Of a stretch of 64,000 nt of DNA, positions 35,861 to 46,014 are shown one piece after another. Position 1 is the stretch's first letter. Each line of letters begins with the position of its first letter. Location of the stretch: assembly GCF_000515315.1 (NCBI RefSeq), contig NZ_KI911562.1:682001-746000 (forward strand), read 5' to 3'. The notes under the pieces are model-generated. The model was not told the DNA's origin. It saw only the letters and a program-made list of their open reading frames with translations, and searched no databases. The position numbers and the translations under genes are program-made. Origin of the DNA: Asinibacterium sp. OR53 (GTDB lineage: Bacteria > Bacteroidota > Bacteroidia > Chitinophagales > Chitinophagaceae).

Positions 35861-37707
35861 GTAGGCGGTTCGATTAGTATTTCTTTTCCGGCAGGGAAAA
35901 CAATATGCAGTTGGCATCCTTTGTTGGGAGCGCTTTTCAATTCAATACTGCCGTTGTATAGTTCCACGCGGCTGAAAATATTGTTGAGGCCGATGCCCTT
36001 TCTCTTTACAGCGGTGTCGAAGCCCTTCCCGTTATCGGCAATGGAAAGGCGAATGAAATCATCCCTGTACAATTCAATGGTAACACAGTTCGCATTGGCA
36101 TGCTTGATAATGTTGTTGATCTGCTCCTGCACGATCCTGAAAATATTGAGCTTGAACTCGTAGTTGATGTCTTCTTCATAAAAAGATTCGTAGAAAAATT
36201 CAATGTTCATCTGGTTCGCCACCAGTATATCTTCCACCAGTCCGTCGATGGCTTTGGCCAGACCAAAATCTTTGATCAGCGGCGTTACGAGCGCCTTGGA
36301 TAGTTTCCGGATTTCTTCAATGGCGTTGAAAATAAAACCAGAAGATTGTTTCAATAATTCCTGGTGATTATCGCTTCCCTTCAACGCCGTTGCCAGGTAC
36401 ATCATGGCAACTGTGAGCTGCTGGTTCACATTGTCGTGCAGTTCTTTGCTGATCTCATATCTTTCTTTTTCCTGTTCACGTATAACGGCCTCCGTGATCT
36501 CTTTCTGCTTCATCTGCCTTTCTTCCTGCAGCTTCTTTTCCATCCGCTTCTTTTCCGTCACATCCCGCGAGTTCGACACAATGCCCCTGATAGAAGGATC
36601 TCCAATGAGATTAGTGAGTTTGGTTTCGAGCCAGCGCCATTCCCCATCGGCATTCTTAAACCGGAAGGAAGATATTTCAAGTGATGGTTGTTGACTGATC
36701 TGTTTGAGTCGTTTACGTATAAATGTCATATCATCCGGATGGATGAAATCGAATAAATTCCTGCCTACGAGGGTTGATGGCGTATAACCCAGCACTTTTT
36801 CTACCGTTGGACTTGAAAAAGTGAAATGGCCATCTGCATCCAGTATTTTGATCATATCTGATCCATTCTGCACCAGCGACCGGAATCTTCTCTCGCTGTT
36901 GATGACTTTGAGTTCGGCCAGTTTACGGTCTGTGATGTCCTGCATGGCGCCTATCATCCGGCGGGGTGTTTGACCATGATACAGCAGGTATCCTTTGTCA
37001 ACCACGTGCGCATAAGTTCCATCGGCCTTCCTGAAACGGAATTCATCCTGCCAGATGGAATGCGTATTGCCGCTGATGGATTTGAACAAACCATCTATGA
37101 CCCGCTGCCTGTCGTCCGGGTGTATACATTTCTCCCAGAAATCTGCCGAAGTTTTAAAATCGGTGACCTGGTATCCATAAAGTTTGTAGATGTTTTCACC
37201 GGCCCAATAAATCTCGTTCGTATCGAGGTTCCAGTCCCACACCATATCATTGGTGGCCTTGGTAACAAATTCATAACGCTCATTACTTTCGCGCAGGTTT
37301 TCCAGGTTCCGCTTACGTTCTATGCTGTATTGAATGGATTTGGAAAGCAGCTTCTCATCAAACTCTCCTTTTACCAGGTAATCCTGCGCGCCGTTAGCCA
37401 TGGTTTCCAACGCTACGTGCATATCTATCATACCTGTTAATACGATGATGGGAATAGAAACGGCATATTGGTTGATGATCTTATAAGATTCCAGCCCATC
37501 GCTGTCGGGCAAGGTAAGGTCGAGCAACACCAGGTTGATCTTTTGCAGTTGGAGTACGGTAATAGCTTGTGTCGCATTCGTTACCCTGAAGAGCCTGGCC
37601 ACAGGCAACGAAGTGGCACCGAGCAACTCTTCCAATAAGAAAAGGTCTCCCGGATTATCCTCTACAATAAGTATGTTCATTGGCAGGTAATGATCGGACA
37701 TACTCAT
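35848..37707 (-). CDS. Receiver-PAS-PAS histidine kinase (HisKA_3 type)
   Basis: 619 residues. An N-terminal receiver domain (about 10-125) has the phospho-acceptor Asp63 in LVLLDLTLPDSDG. Two PAS/PAC domains follow (about 140-265 and 270-390, each ending in DITDR or DVTEKK), then a NarL-type dimerisation domain with His424 in SKELHDNVNQ and an HATPase_c with IADNGKGFD and GIGLNNI. There is no membrane helix, so it is cytosolic. Kinases of this class normally partner with LuxR-type regulators, and none is adjacent. A second ATG two codons in is possible. Its 3' end overlaps the convergent gene by 13 bases. Confidence 0.92.
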   Translation of the reverse strand: MSMSDHYLPMNILIVEDNPGDLFLLEELLGATSLPVARLFRVTNATQAITVLQLQKINLVLLDLTLPDSDGLESYKIINQYAVSIPIIVLTGMIDMHVALETMANGAQDYLVKGEFDEKLLSKSIQYSIERKRNLENLRESNERYEFVTKATNDMVWDWNLDTNEIYWAGENIYKLYGYQVTDFKTSADFWEKCIHPDDRQRVIDGLFKSISGNTHSIWQDEFRFRKADGTYAHVVDKGYLLYHGQTPRRMIGAMQDITDRKLAELKVINSERRFRSLVQNGSDMIKILDADGHFTFSSPTVEKVLGYTPSTLVGRNLFDFIHPDDMTFIRKRLKQISQQPSLEISSFRFKNADGEWRWLETKLTNLIGDPSIRGIVSNSRDVTEKKRMEKKLQEERQMKQKEITEAVIREQEKERYEISKELHDNVNQQLTVAMMYLATALKGSDNHQELLKQSSGFIFNAIEEIRKLSKALVTPLIKDFGLAKAIDGLVEDILVANQMNIEFFYESFYEEDINYEFKLNIFRIVQEQINNIIKHANANCVTIELYRDDFIRLSIADNGKGFDTAVKRKGIGLNNIFSRVELYNGSIELKSAPNKGCQLHIVFPAGKEILIEPPTQTV

Positions 37708-37826
37708 CTGTTATTTTGAACGGCCTTGGTTTTCCTCATACAAACAGGGATGAAATAAGTTACAAAAAAACATAAACTATTCTGCTATTCCATGTTTTTC
37801 CTTTCATTTCATTGAAATGATGAAGA

Positions 37827-39344
37827 TTATTTACCGATTGTCAGGTAAAAACAACTTCCATTCTCTTTGCCAGATTCCACCCATATACTGCCGCCATGCC
37901 TTTCTACGATCTTTTTACAAATAGCCAACCCTATACCGGTTCCGCTGTAATTGCCTTTGCTGTGGAGGCGTTGGAACAGCTGGAAAATCTTCTCATAGTG
38001 CGCTGCATCAATACCAATACCATTGTCTTCCACGCTGAACAGGTACTGGCTCTCCATTTCTTTGCATGTTATTTTTATCGAAGGCATTTCCTTGCTATGG
38101 TATTTCAATGCATTTCCTAACAGATTCTGAAACAATTGAAACATCTGCGTTTTATTCGCATTGATCCTGGGCAGATTGTCTATTTCTACTTGTGCATTTG
38201 TTTCCCTGATCTCTTTTTCGAACAAGTTGCAAATATCTTTCAACAACTCATTCATATTTACTTCCTCGTACCCGCTTTTATCCGATCCTACGCGGGAATA
38301 AGTGAGCAGGTCCAGGATCAATTTCTTCATCCTTTCAGCGCCATCCAGCGCATAATGGATGTACTTATCTGCCGTTTCGTCGATTTGCCCTTCATATTTT
38401 TTCCTGAACAATTGTAAAAAACTGCTCACCATGCGCAAAGGTTCCTGCAAATCGTGAGAAGCTACATACGCAAACCGCTCGAGTTCAATATTTGAAGTAG
38501 TCAGTTCCGCAGCCCTTTTTTTCAGGCGTGTGTTCAATTCCCCAAGCAACGCTTCTGCAGCCCTTCTTCTCGTAATATCCTGCGTGGCGCCGATCATGCG
38601 AATAGCTTTCCCTTCCTGATTGCGTATGATATATCCCTTGTCGTAAATATAAGCAAAGCTTCCGTCCGCCTTGATGATCCTGTACTCATCATCCCAATAA
38701 GCATCCTGCGAATCGTTGAGTGCCCGCGTCCTTTTATCCAGCATGGATTCGAGATCGTCGGGATGCACTTTCTTAATCCAGAAATCCTTGTCTTTTGAAG
38801 CTTCTGCCGGATCATATCCGAAATTGGTTTTCAATCCATGCCCTGTTCTTGTAACAATATCCGACTCAAGGTCCCAGTCCCAGATGGCGTCGTTGGTTGC
38901 CCTGGCTACGTATAAAAAACGCTCATTACTTTTATAAAGTTCTTCTTCTTTCTCTTTTTTTTCAGTGATATCACGCTGGTTGATGATCACACCCTCCACA
39001 CCTTTCATGTGCAACAGGTTAACCACCGTAGCTTCCACCCAAACAAAACCGCCCTCTTTTTTTTTGACTCGATATTCTTTTTTGAAGCTCTTGCCCGGTG
39101 ATTGGATGACCTCTTCAAATTCACTCAATAACCGGTTGAGGTCTGCTTCATAGATCATGTCACGTAATCGCTTTCCTACTACTTCTTCTACTTCATAGCC
39201 CATGATCTTTTTTACAGCTGGACTGATATACGTGATCTCCCTGTGTATATTGGCATGGATAATAATGTCCATGCTATTCTCTACCAGCATCCTGAACCGT
39301 AGTTCACCGGCACCATCTGAAGCAGCTTCAGCATTTCTAGTCAT
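37827..39344 (-). CDS. PAS-PAS sensor histidine kinase
   Basis: 505 residues from the ATG at 39344. An upstream in-frame start at 39395 would add 17 residues with a cysteine cluster. Two PAS domains, the first (about 15-125) asking FRMLVENSMDIII and the second (about 135-260) with NDAIWDWDLESD, precede a HisKA domain with His297 in ASHDLQEPLRM and an HATPase_c ending in GTGIGLAICKKI. It has no membrane helix. The second PAS resembles that of the kinase just downstream (both have NDA/NDM-x-WDWDL), suggesting duplication. No response regulator is adjacent. Confidence 0.92.
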   Translation of the reverse strand: MTRNAEAASDGAGELRFRMLVENSMDIIIHANIHREITYISPAVKKIMGYEVEEVVGKRLRDMIYEADLNRLLSEFEEVIQSPGKSFKKEYRVKKKEGGFVWVEATVVNLLHMKGVEGVIINQRDITEKKEKEEELYKSNERFLYVARATNDAIWDWDLESDIVTRTGHGLKTNFGYDPAEASKDKDFWIKKVHPDDLESMLDKRTRALNDSQDAYWDDEYRIIKADGSFAYIYDKGYIIRNQEGKAIRMIGATQDITRRRAAEALLGELNTRLKKRAAELTTSNIELERFAYVASHDLQEPLRMVSSFLQLFRKKYEGQIDETADKYIHYALDGAERMKKLILDLLTYSRVGSDKSGYEEVNMNELLKDICNLFEKEIRETNAQVEIDNLPRINANKTQMFQLFQNLLGNALKYHSKEMPSIKITCKEMESQYLFSVEDNGIGIDAAHYEKIFQLFQRLHSKGNYSGTGIGLAICKKIVERHGGSIWVESGKENGSCFYLTIGK

Positions 39345-39491
39345 ACAGCAGCATTGGTCTTCGCACAATTTCGCCAAGATTTGCAAAATCGCCAAGAAGA
39401 TTTATTACACAACAAAAGCACGTTGTGCAGCTTGCTATTAAACTGATTAATAGCAGTTTACGAAGATATTCTATTTAAATAGGAACTGGGG

Positions 39492-41276
39492 TCAACGATA
39501 AATCTGCTCGATCGCTTCTCTGAATTTTTCCATCACTACTTTTCTTTTCAGGCTCAGCTTGGGGGTCATTTCACCTGTTTCGATGGTCCATTCATGTGGC
39601 AGCAATTCAAATTTTTTGATTTGTTCAACGTGGTTGAAACCCGTATTGTACTGATCTACCAGTTTCTGATACATTTCCAATACACGGGGTTCACATATCG
39701 CTGCCTCATTGGTAGTAAAAGTAATGTTATTTGCTTTCATCCAATCTTTCAGGGCTGCAAAAGCTGGCACAACCAAAGCGCCTACGAACTTACGTTCAGG
39801 GCCTACCACCATTACCTGTTCTATGAAACGGCTTTCTTTGAGTTTATTTTCAATGGGTTGTGGGGCAACATATTTTCCCCCGCTGGTTTTGAACAATTCT
39901 TTTTTCCTATCGGTGATTCGCAGGAAACCCCCTTCTTCCAATACACCTATATCGCCGGTATGCAACCATCCGTCTATCACCGTTTCGGCCGTGAGATCAG
40001 GTCGTTTATAATACCCTTCCATTACACTGGGGCCGCTTACGCATATCTCACCGTCTTCTTCCAGTTTAAGGGTTACTCCTTCTATCACCGGCCCCACTGT
40101 TCCTAAGCGGTTACCGCCTTTTGCTTTCCGGTTTACCGCGATAACCGGACTGTTCTCGGTTGGTCCATACCCTTCATAGACAGGTATGCGGGCAGCATTG
40201 AAAATACGCAATAGCTTTACCTGGCAGGCCGCTCCTCCGGTTACAATGAAGGCAACATTACCCCCCAGCGCTTCGCGCCATTTGCTGAAGACCAGCTTAT
40301 TGGCAAGCGCCAACTGCAAACGATACCAGGGCCCACTGCTGTTGTTGTTATCGTATTGAGATGCCAGGCTAACAGACCAGAAAAAAAGTTTACGCTTGAT
40401 GCCTGTAAGCTCATTGCCTTTGTTCATAATGCGCTCAAACACTTTCTCCAGCAAGCGCGGTACTGTGGTAAACCCATTAGGCTTTACTTCGCGGAGATTG
40501 TCTCCAATAGTATCCATGCTCTCTGCATAATAAATACCAATGCCGCTGTAGAGATAGATGTAGGTGACCATCTTTTCGAAAATATGGTTGAGCGGCAGAA
40601 AGCTCAGCACTTTATATTGAGGTGCATCTTCAAAAGGGAAACTTATTTTCGAATAATACAGGTTCGAATAGATATTACGGTGACTCAACATCACGCCTTT
40701 GGGTGTACCCGTTGTTCCCGATGTATAAATGATGGTAGCCAGTTGCGATACCGGGATGTTCTTTTTGATACGCGCTACTTCCTGTAGCAGATCGTCATTT
40801 GCGAGCTCTGTTACCGCACTCCAATGTTCAGCTCCTTCTATCTTGTCAAAGCTGTAAATGGTTTTTATAGAAAGCACACGGCCCGCCACCGATTTTGCTT
40901 TTTCATACAGTTCTTTATTGCCTACAAAAATGTATTTTACCGCGGCGTCGTTCAGTATAAATTCCAGTTCAGCCGGGTTGGTGGTAGGATATACAGGCAC
41001 CAGTATGGCGCCCAGTTGTTGTACTGCAAGATCGGCGAACAGCCATTCGGGCCTGTTATTACTGATGATGGCGATCTTATCGCTGCTCTCGGCGGTCATA
41101 TCACCGGCGCTCACGCCCAAATGTAACAGGCCGGCGCTGAGCCTGTTCACAATACCCACCACTTCTTCTGTTGAATAAGACACCCATACGCCGTTCTCCT
41201 TTGCCGACAGCATATCCTTTTTAGGAAAATGTTGTAACTGGTGTTCCAGGCAATCAAACAATCTTTTCACTGTCAT
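39492..41276 (-). CDS. Long-chain fatty acyl-CoA ligase
   Basis: 594 residues from the ATG at 41276 (an in-frame GTG at 41288 is possible). It is an AMP-forming synthetase with the P-loop-like YTSGTTGTPKGVMLSHRN, the adenylate motif YEGYGPTENSP and WLHTGDIGVLEEGGFLRITDRKKELFK near the C-terminus, the FAA1/FadD15-like branch. It activates fatty acids with ATP and CoA. It is the last gene of a minus-strand run that starts with a TetR gene and the inositol-lipid genes, with a 64-base gap to the TPR gene upstream. Confidence 0.92.
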   Translation of the reverse strand: MTVKRLFDCLEHQLQHFPKKDMLSAKENGVWVSYSTEEVVGIVNRLSAGLLHLGVSAGDMTAESSDKIAIISNNRPEWLFADLAVQQLGAILVPVYPTTNPAELEFILNDAAVKYIFVGNKELYEKAKSVAGRVLSIKTIYSFDKIEGAEHWSAVTELANDDLLQEVARIKKNIPVSQLATIIYTSGTTGTPKGVMLSHRNIYSNLYYSKISFPFEDAPQYKVLSFLPLNHIFEKMVTYIYLYSGIGIYYAESMDTIGDNLREVKPNGFTTVPRLLEKVFERIMNKGNELTGIKRKLFFWSVSLASQYDNNNSSGPWYRLQLALANKLVFSKWREALGGNVAFIVTGGAACQVKLLRIFNAARIPVYEGYGPTENSPVIAVNRKAKGGNRLGTVGPVIEGVTLKLEEDGEICVSGPSVMEGYYKRPDLTAETVIDGWLHTGDIGVLEEGGFLRITDRKKELFKTSGGKYVAPQPIENKLKESRFIEQVMVVGPERKFVGALVVPAFAALKDWMKANNITFTTNEAAICEPRVLEMYQKLVDQYNTGFNHVEQIKKFELLPHEWTIETGEMTPKLSLKRKVVMEKFREAIEQIYR

Positions 41277-41340
41277 AACAATCGGCACCTTTATAAATGC
41301 ACCAGGGGTAAGTTAGGCAAAACAGTACAAATAACAAAGC

Positions 41341-42363
41341 CTAACGGTTCATGTAGTATTGCCCTGCCACCAGTTTAAACACACGGCCTTGTTGAAACGA
41401 TTTGAAATCGTTGTATTCTTTGGGATGATTGTTCTGCCATATCTGGTAAGCATCTGCGTTGATCACTCCGCCGAACAACCATTGATTGTACGCTTCAAAA
41501 ATTCCTTCCCGCAAAAGATATTGTTCCTGCTCGAACAAACGGAAAGGATACTGTTGTTTGTTATTACCCTGGAACCATTCCAGGATGAAGCGAGTCCTAA
41601 TCGTAACCAGGTTGTCGATATTAACGCCGTCTTTCGCCAGCGCCATTGTTTTAGCATAAGTGTTCAGCACTTCTTTTTCAAAGTTGCTGGTACCTTTCGC
41701 AGCAACAGCATCCTGCAGGGTATTCCCTTTGAACAGATTCGCGTATGCAAACAATAATCCTTTTTTCACATCTTCTGTCCGGGGTGTAAAGCTTTCCAGG
41801 TTCAGGAAGATCTCTCCATATAATATCACCCTGATCCACTCGGCTTTTTTAGCGTAATAGCGTGCTGCATTATAATAATTACTGCTGTAATTAGGATCGG
41901 ACATGATGCCTTTTTCCCATTTTACAATGGCATCGCCAAGACTGTTATCCATTTCGAGTAACTCACCGTACTCGTTGTAGATAACGCCGCTGTTGGGGAA
42001 TTTTTTGATAGCTTCTTTGTACAGTTTGCCGCAATCTTTATATGCAGCAATGCTTTTGTAACTCATTCCCAGTATCTGGAAAGTTTGCTCATCGGCATCA
42101 GGCCGCTGCACGAGTGGTTTGGCTACCTCTATCGCTTTTGCAAAATCCCTTTTAAGGTAATTGGCAAAGGAGAGATTTTTCAGCAACTCGAGGTTCTGGG
42201 GATCTTTCGCCACGGCTTTTTCAAGGACTGTTACAGCATTCGTAAAATCTCCCTGCCGCATCATGGACATGGCTGTTTCCTGTAACTGCTGGGCAGTAGT
42301 TTGTTGTCCGTAAGAACCGTGAAACAACAATAAAGCAACGAAAGCTATCAGTGTGTTTTTCAT
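41341..42363 (-). CDS. Secreted TPR-repeat protein
   Basis: 340 residues. MKNTLIAFVALLLFHGSYG is a signal peptide. Residues about 25-180 form at least four TPR-like helix pairs (for example GDFTNAVTVLEKAVAKDPQN), then a less regular helical part. It is probably periplasmic. It follows the DUF1015 gene by 41 bases. No enzyme motif was seen, so the function is unknown. Confidence 0.85.
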   Translation of the reverse strand: MKNTLIAFVALLLFHGSYGQQTTAQQLQETAMSMMRQGDFTNAVTVLEKAVAKDPQNLELLKNLSFANYLKRDFAKAIEVAKPLVQRPDADEQTFQILGMSYKSIAAYKDCGKLYKEAIKKFPNSGVIYNEYGELLEMDNSLGDAIVKWEKGIMSDPNYSSNYYNAARYYAKKAEWIRVILYGEIFLNLESFTPRTEDVKKGLLFAYANLFKGNTLQDAVAAKGTSNFEKEVLNTYAKTMALAKDGVNIDNLVTIRTRFILEWFQGNNKQQYPFRLFEQEQYLLREGIFEAYNQWLFGGVINADAYQIWQNNHPKEYNDFKSFQQGRVFKLVAGQYYMNR

Positions 42364-42404
42364 ATTATTATTTTGAATCGGCGCCGGATGCCGGCACGCG
42401 CTGT

Positions 42405-43640
42405 TTATTGATAAATAAGATGGGTCAACAATCCATCCCTTAGTTTCGGTTCAAACCAGGTGCTTTTGGGAGGCATTACATTACCGCTGTCGGCAATATC
42501 GAACAGCTGTTCGATGGTTACCGGGTACAAGCTGAAAGCAGCTGCCATCTCCCCGCTGTTCACCCTTTTTTCCAGTTCCTGTAATCCGCGTATACCGCCT
42601 ACGAAATCAATCCTTTTATCGGTACGGGGATCCTCTATACCCAGGATGGGATCAAGTGCATTGTTTTGCAGGATAGTAACATCCAATACACCAATCGGGT
42701 CTTCTGTAAACGTGCCTGGTAAGGCGGTGAGCTTGTACCAGCTGCCTTTTAAATACAACCCGAATGTGTGCAGATGGGAAGGCTTGTATGCTGCAGCGCC
42801 CACCAACTCTATCGTAAATTTCTCTTTCAATGCCGCTAGGAATTGCGCTGCATCCAGTCCGTTCAGGTCTTTCACCACCCGGTTATAATCCATGATGTAT
42901 AACTGGTTAGAAGGAAAAAGCGTAGTGAGAAAAAAATCGGCTCCGTTGCCAGTTTTGTTTTCTATCGCTTTGCGCACTTTAGCTGCAGAAGCGGCCCGGT
43001 GATGGCCATCAGCAATATAGGTATAGGGAATTTCTGATTCGAAAAGGCCGCTGATCATTTCGCAGGCAGCGGTATCATTGACGATCCAGATGGTATGTTG
43101 TATCGCATCATCGGCAACAAAATCATATACCGGCGATTTGGTTTCCTGCCATTCGGCAATGAGGGCATCTACTTTTTCATTGTGACGGTATGCGAGGAAA
43201 ACATTCCCTGTTTGCGCACCGGAAGTTTTGATATGGTTGATGCGATCCTGCTCTTTCTCCGGGCGGGTGAATTCATGTTTACGGATAATGTCGTTCTCAT
43301 AATCGTTGATACTGCTTACGCAAACAAGTCCTGTCTGGCTGCGGCCATCCATCACCAACCGGTAGATATAATAACATTCCCTGTTTTCCCTGAAAAGCAC
43401 ATCTCTTTTAATGAATGCCTCCAGGTTTGCTTTCGCCTGCTCATACACTTGCTGTGAATGAATGTCCACAGATTCGGACAGGTCGATCTCGCTTTTGGTA
43501 ATATGCAGGAAGGAATTGGGGTTGCCTTGTGCTTCAATTTTTGCTTCTGTACTGTTCAATACATCATACGGACGGCTGGCCACTTGCTTGGCCAGTTGCG
43601 CATGCGGACGCAGCGCCTTAAAAGGTTTTACTATTGCCAT
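42405..43640 (-). CDS. DUF1015 family protein
   Basis: 411 residues. The opening AIVKPFKALRP, ASRPYDVLNSTEA, IYRL, HEFTRPEKEQDRINH and IADGHHRAASA segments are those of the DUF1015 family, a conserved cytoplasmic protein of unknown function. Members often sit beside serine-biosynthesis genes in Bacteroidota. Here serC is about 8 kb upstream on the same strand but not adjacent. Gaps of 41 and 52 bases to its neighbours suggest co-transcription with the inositol-lipid genes. Confidence 0.9.
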   Translation of the reverse strand: MAIVKPFKALRPHAQLAKQVASRPYDVLNSTEAKIEAQGNPNSFLHITKSEIDLSESVDIHSQQVYEQAKANLEAFIKRDVLFRENRECYYIYRLVMDGRSQTGLVCVSSINDYENDIIRKHEFTRPEKEQDRINHIKTSGAQTGNVFLAYRHNEKVDALIAEWQETKSPVYDFVADDAIQHTIWIVNDTAACEMISGLFESEIPYTYIADGHHRAASAAKVRKAIENKTGNGADFFLTTLFPSNQLYIMDYNRVVKDLNGLDAAQFLAALKEKFTIELVGAAAYKPSHLHTFGLYLKGSWYKLTALPGTFTEDPIGVLDVTILQNNALDPILGIEDPRTDKRIDFVGGIRGLQELEKRVNSGEMAAAFSLYPVTIEQLFDIADSGNVMPPKSTWFEPKLRDGLLTHLIYQ

Positions 43641-43692
43641 GCGGCAAATATCTGCAAATAATTATAAAAGAAATGTTAGGTTATGGGCTTTC

Positions 43693-44637
43693 TCAACGTA
43701 TAGCGTTCTCAAAAGCGGCCAGTCCTTTTTTGACGAGGGATTGTTTTTCCGACAGCCATTTGAACAGGAATATCCCGGCTACCGAACAGGCGATGCCGGC
43801 CAGCACATCCAATACATAATGATGGCTCGAATATACTGCCGAGAACCAGATGCCTGCCATTACCAGCACAAACAGGAGGTTGACGGCTCCCAGCTTGTTT
43901 TTGACACCGTAATGCAACACGATCAGCGGATATGCGGCATGCAGCGAAGGCATGGCAGCGAACACATTAGAGCTTTTAGCATACAGGGCTTTGAATATCC
44001 CCACATGAAAAATACGGTCGAACGCCCCTAGGCCGGCGGTATTGCCTGGTGTGTCCGGAATAAAGCCAAAACCATATTGCTGTACATACCAGGGCGGCGC
44101 TGCGGGATAAATATAATAGAACGCAAATCCTATCAGGTTCACCAGCAGAAAGCTGAGCGAGAAATAAAGGAACTGCCTGCGGTCCTTAAAAAATAAAAAG
44201 CCCGCGAAAGCCAATGGCACCGGCACCCAGCAGAGATAAAAGATGCCCGAAGCTATATCCAGCAGGGTATAGCGGTGCAAAGACCAATATTCATTGGGTG
44301 TCAGCAGCCGGCCGTCTTGCCAGGTGCCAAACAGTTTTTTTTCTGCCTGGTACAGGCTTTCTATATGCACCGTATTGTAATGGTAATTCGGAAATGCCTT
44401 CATGTAATCAAAAATGATCCAGAAGACCATGAAAATGGAAAAGCCTGTGATGAATCTGCGGGTGGCGGCAGACAGGTAGTAAAACGTGTTGAACAATGCT
44501 ACTAGTATCAGTTGATCAGATTTGAATCCAATAAGAAATGACGATAGCAAAAGATAGACAAAAGACAAGATACCCGTTAGCAGCAGGTCTTTTCGTGTGA
44601 ATAGAGAAACAGTAGTAAGGGAAGAAGGTCTTTGCAT
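43693..44637 (-). CDS. PAP2-family, Aur1-like inositol phosphorylceramide synthase (predicted)
   Basis: 314 residues, about six membrane helices. The lipid phosphatase/transferase triad is visible: His233 in AAMPSLHAAYP and His273-x3-Asp277 in YSSHHYVLDVLAG. GAFDRIFHV before the first motif resembles Aur1-type enzymes, which move phosphoinositol from phosphatidylinositol to ceramide. The ATG is one base past the stop of the phosphatidyltransferase gene, and an inositol-phosphate synthase lies in the same run. That context makes an inositol phosphosphingolipid synthase the best call, though a generic lipid phosphatase cannot be excluded. Confidence 0.82.
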   Translation of the reverse strand: MQRPSSLTTVSLFTRKDLLLTGILSFVYLLLSSFLIGFKSDQLILVALFNTFYYLSAATRRFITGFSIFMVFWIIFDYMKAFPNYHYNTVHIESLYQAEKKLFGTWQDGRLLTPNEYWSLHRYTLLDIASGIFYLCWVPVPLAFAGFLFFKDRRQFLYFSLSFLLVNLIGFAFYYIYPAAPPWYVQQYGFGFIPDTPGNTAGLGAFDRIFHVGIFKALYAKSSNVFAAMPSLHAAYPLIVLHYGVKNKLGAVNLLFVLVMAGIWFSAVYSSHHYVLDVLAGIACSVAGIFLFKWLSEKQSLVKKGLAAFENAIR

Positions 44638-44638
44638 A

Positions 44639-45934
44639 TCAGGGTTTAAATCGTTCCATCACTTCTTTGCCGGTTGCTTCATCCCTGCCCTTCAACTCCA
44701 TATAAATGATGTTGGGCGACCAGAAAGTACCGCCCGGGTCGATGCGGATGAAGATCCTGTTCAGCACCACCATTTTCTGGTTGATATTGGTGTAAACATG
44801 GAATTTATTGTCGTGCGTCGATTTCATGAGGTATAAAGTCTGCTTTCTATACGATACAAAATGCAGCTTGTATTTGCCGGCCGATTCCATCTGCGACCTG
44901 ATGCCGTAAGCGAAAATGCGTTGGATATAGTTGAGCTCTTTTCTCATCCCTCCTTCCGGATAGCGTATCCAGCATACATGCACGGGGTTGTCTTCATCCA
45001 GCTCTCCTTTGCTGTTCAGGTTCAGCTCACAAATGATGGTGTTGGTATTCGACGTTCGTTGCAGGTAAAACAACTGCTTGTCATTGCCTTTGGGAACCGG
45101 AAAAGTGTCTTGCGGATCGATCACTGTGGCGCTTATAATTGGCTTCACGGTTTTACGGGGCGCTTCATGAGCCTGCGCTGCCATACCCAATACCAGCAGA
45201 CCTGCCAGCATTACCAGTCTTTGACCTGCATCTCTATGGTTGAGTGCTTTCCCCGCCTGCCGTAAACGATTGATGGCCGTGAGATTGGTGAGTACCGCCA
45301 TCACTGTAATGGGAACGGTAAAAATAGACATAGTTTCCAGCACATGGAAAGAAACACCCGGAATATACCATTTATGATCGCCGCCAATATAATGAGCCGT
45401 GACGCCACAGGCAATCGCAGTGATCCCGATCAGGATCACCCGCTCGGGCCTTTGCATCAACCCGTCTTTACACTGTATGCCCAATCCTTCCGCTCTTGCC
45501 CTCGTATAACTTACCATCATAGAGCCGATCATGGCAATGAAAGCAAAAATGGAGCTGAGAAAATAGTGATGCGCCACGAGATAATAACAGATGCCGAAGA
45601 ACATCACCAACTCACTGTAACGGTCCAGCACCGAATCGTATAAAGCACCAAATGAAGAGCTCATATTTCCCAAACGCGCCACCTGTCCGTCGAGCATATC
45701 GAACAGGCCTGCAAACAAAATCAACGCACCGGCCCAGGCCACATAAGAAAGATCGCCACGGTTTCCGCGCTCACCACCCCTGATAAAAATAATGGTTACA
45801 CCCACATTCAACGCGAAACCAATAGTGGTAACAGCATTGGGGGTGAGCCCTGCTTTGATCAACAGCTTCACAAAAGGGTCTATCACAACATAAATGGCTT
45901 TCTGCAATCTTACTCTAAGCGGCGCCTTTTCCAT
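44639..45934 (-). CDS. CDP-alcohol phosphatidyltransferase (predicted PI-phosphate synthase) fused to a DUF4833-like domain
   Basis: 431 residues. Residues about 1-225 are a membrane CDP-alcohol phosphatidyltransferase with the signature FDMLDGQVAR followed by GALYDSVLDR, i.e. the D-x2-DG-x2-AR and G-x3-D-x3-D motifs. Context (inositol-phosphate synthase, PgpA phosphatase) suggests it joins inositol phosphate to CDP-diacylglycerol. From about 235 a hydrophobic stretch, MLAGLLVLGMAAQAHEAP, reads like a signal peptide and leads into a 190-residue soluble domain with LFYLQRTSNTNTI and VCWIRYPEGG, which I take for DUF4833. The two parts share one frame with no stop, so this is a fusion with the second domain probably outside the cytoplasm. 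Confidence 0.85.
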   Translation of the reverse strand: MEKAPLRVRLQKAIYVVIDPFVKLLIKAGLTPNAVTTIGFALNVGVTIIFIRGGERGNRGDLSYVAWAGALILFAGLFDMLDGQVARLGNMSSSFGALYDSVLDRYSELVMFFGICYYLVAHHYFLSSIFAFIAMIGSMMVSYTRARAEGLGIQCKDGLMQRPERVILIGITAIACGVTAHYIGGDHKWYIPGVSFHVLETMSIFTVPITVMAVLTNLTAINRLRQAGKALNHRDAGQRLVMLAGLLVLGMAAQAHEAPRKTVKPIISATVIDPQDTFPVPKGNDKQLFYLQRTSNTNTIICELNLNSKGELDEDNPVHVCWIRYPEGGMRKELNYIQRIFAYGIRSQMESAGKYKLHFVSYRKQTLYLMKSTHDNKFHVYTNINQKMVVLNRIFIRIDPGGTFWSPNIIYMELKGRDEATGKEVMERFKP

Positions 45935-46014
45935 GAATCATGCACTTTTCAATACAAAATAAAAATATATTAACCAGAAAGCTGTAATCATCAACCACAG
46001 CTTTCCAACTCGTT

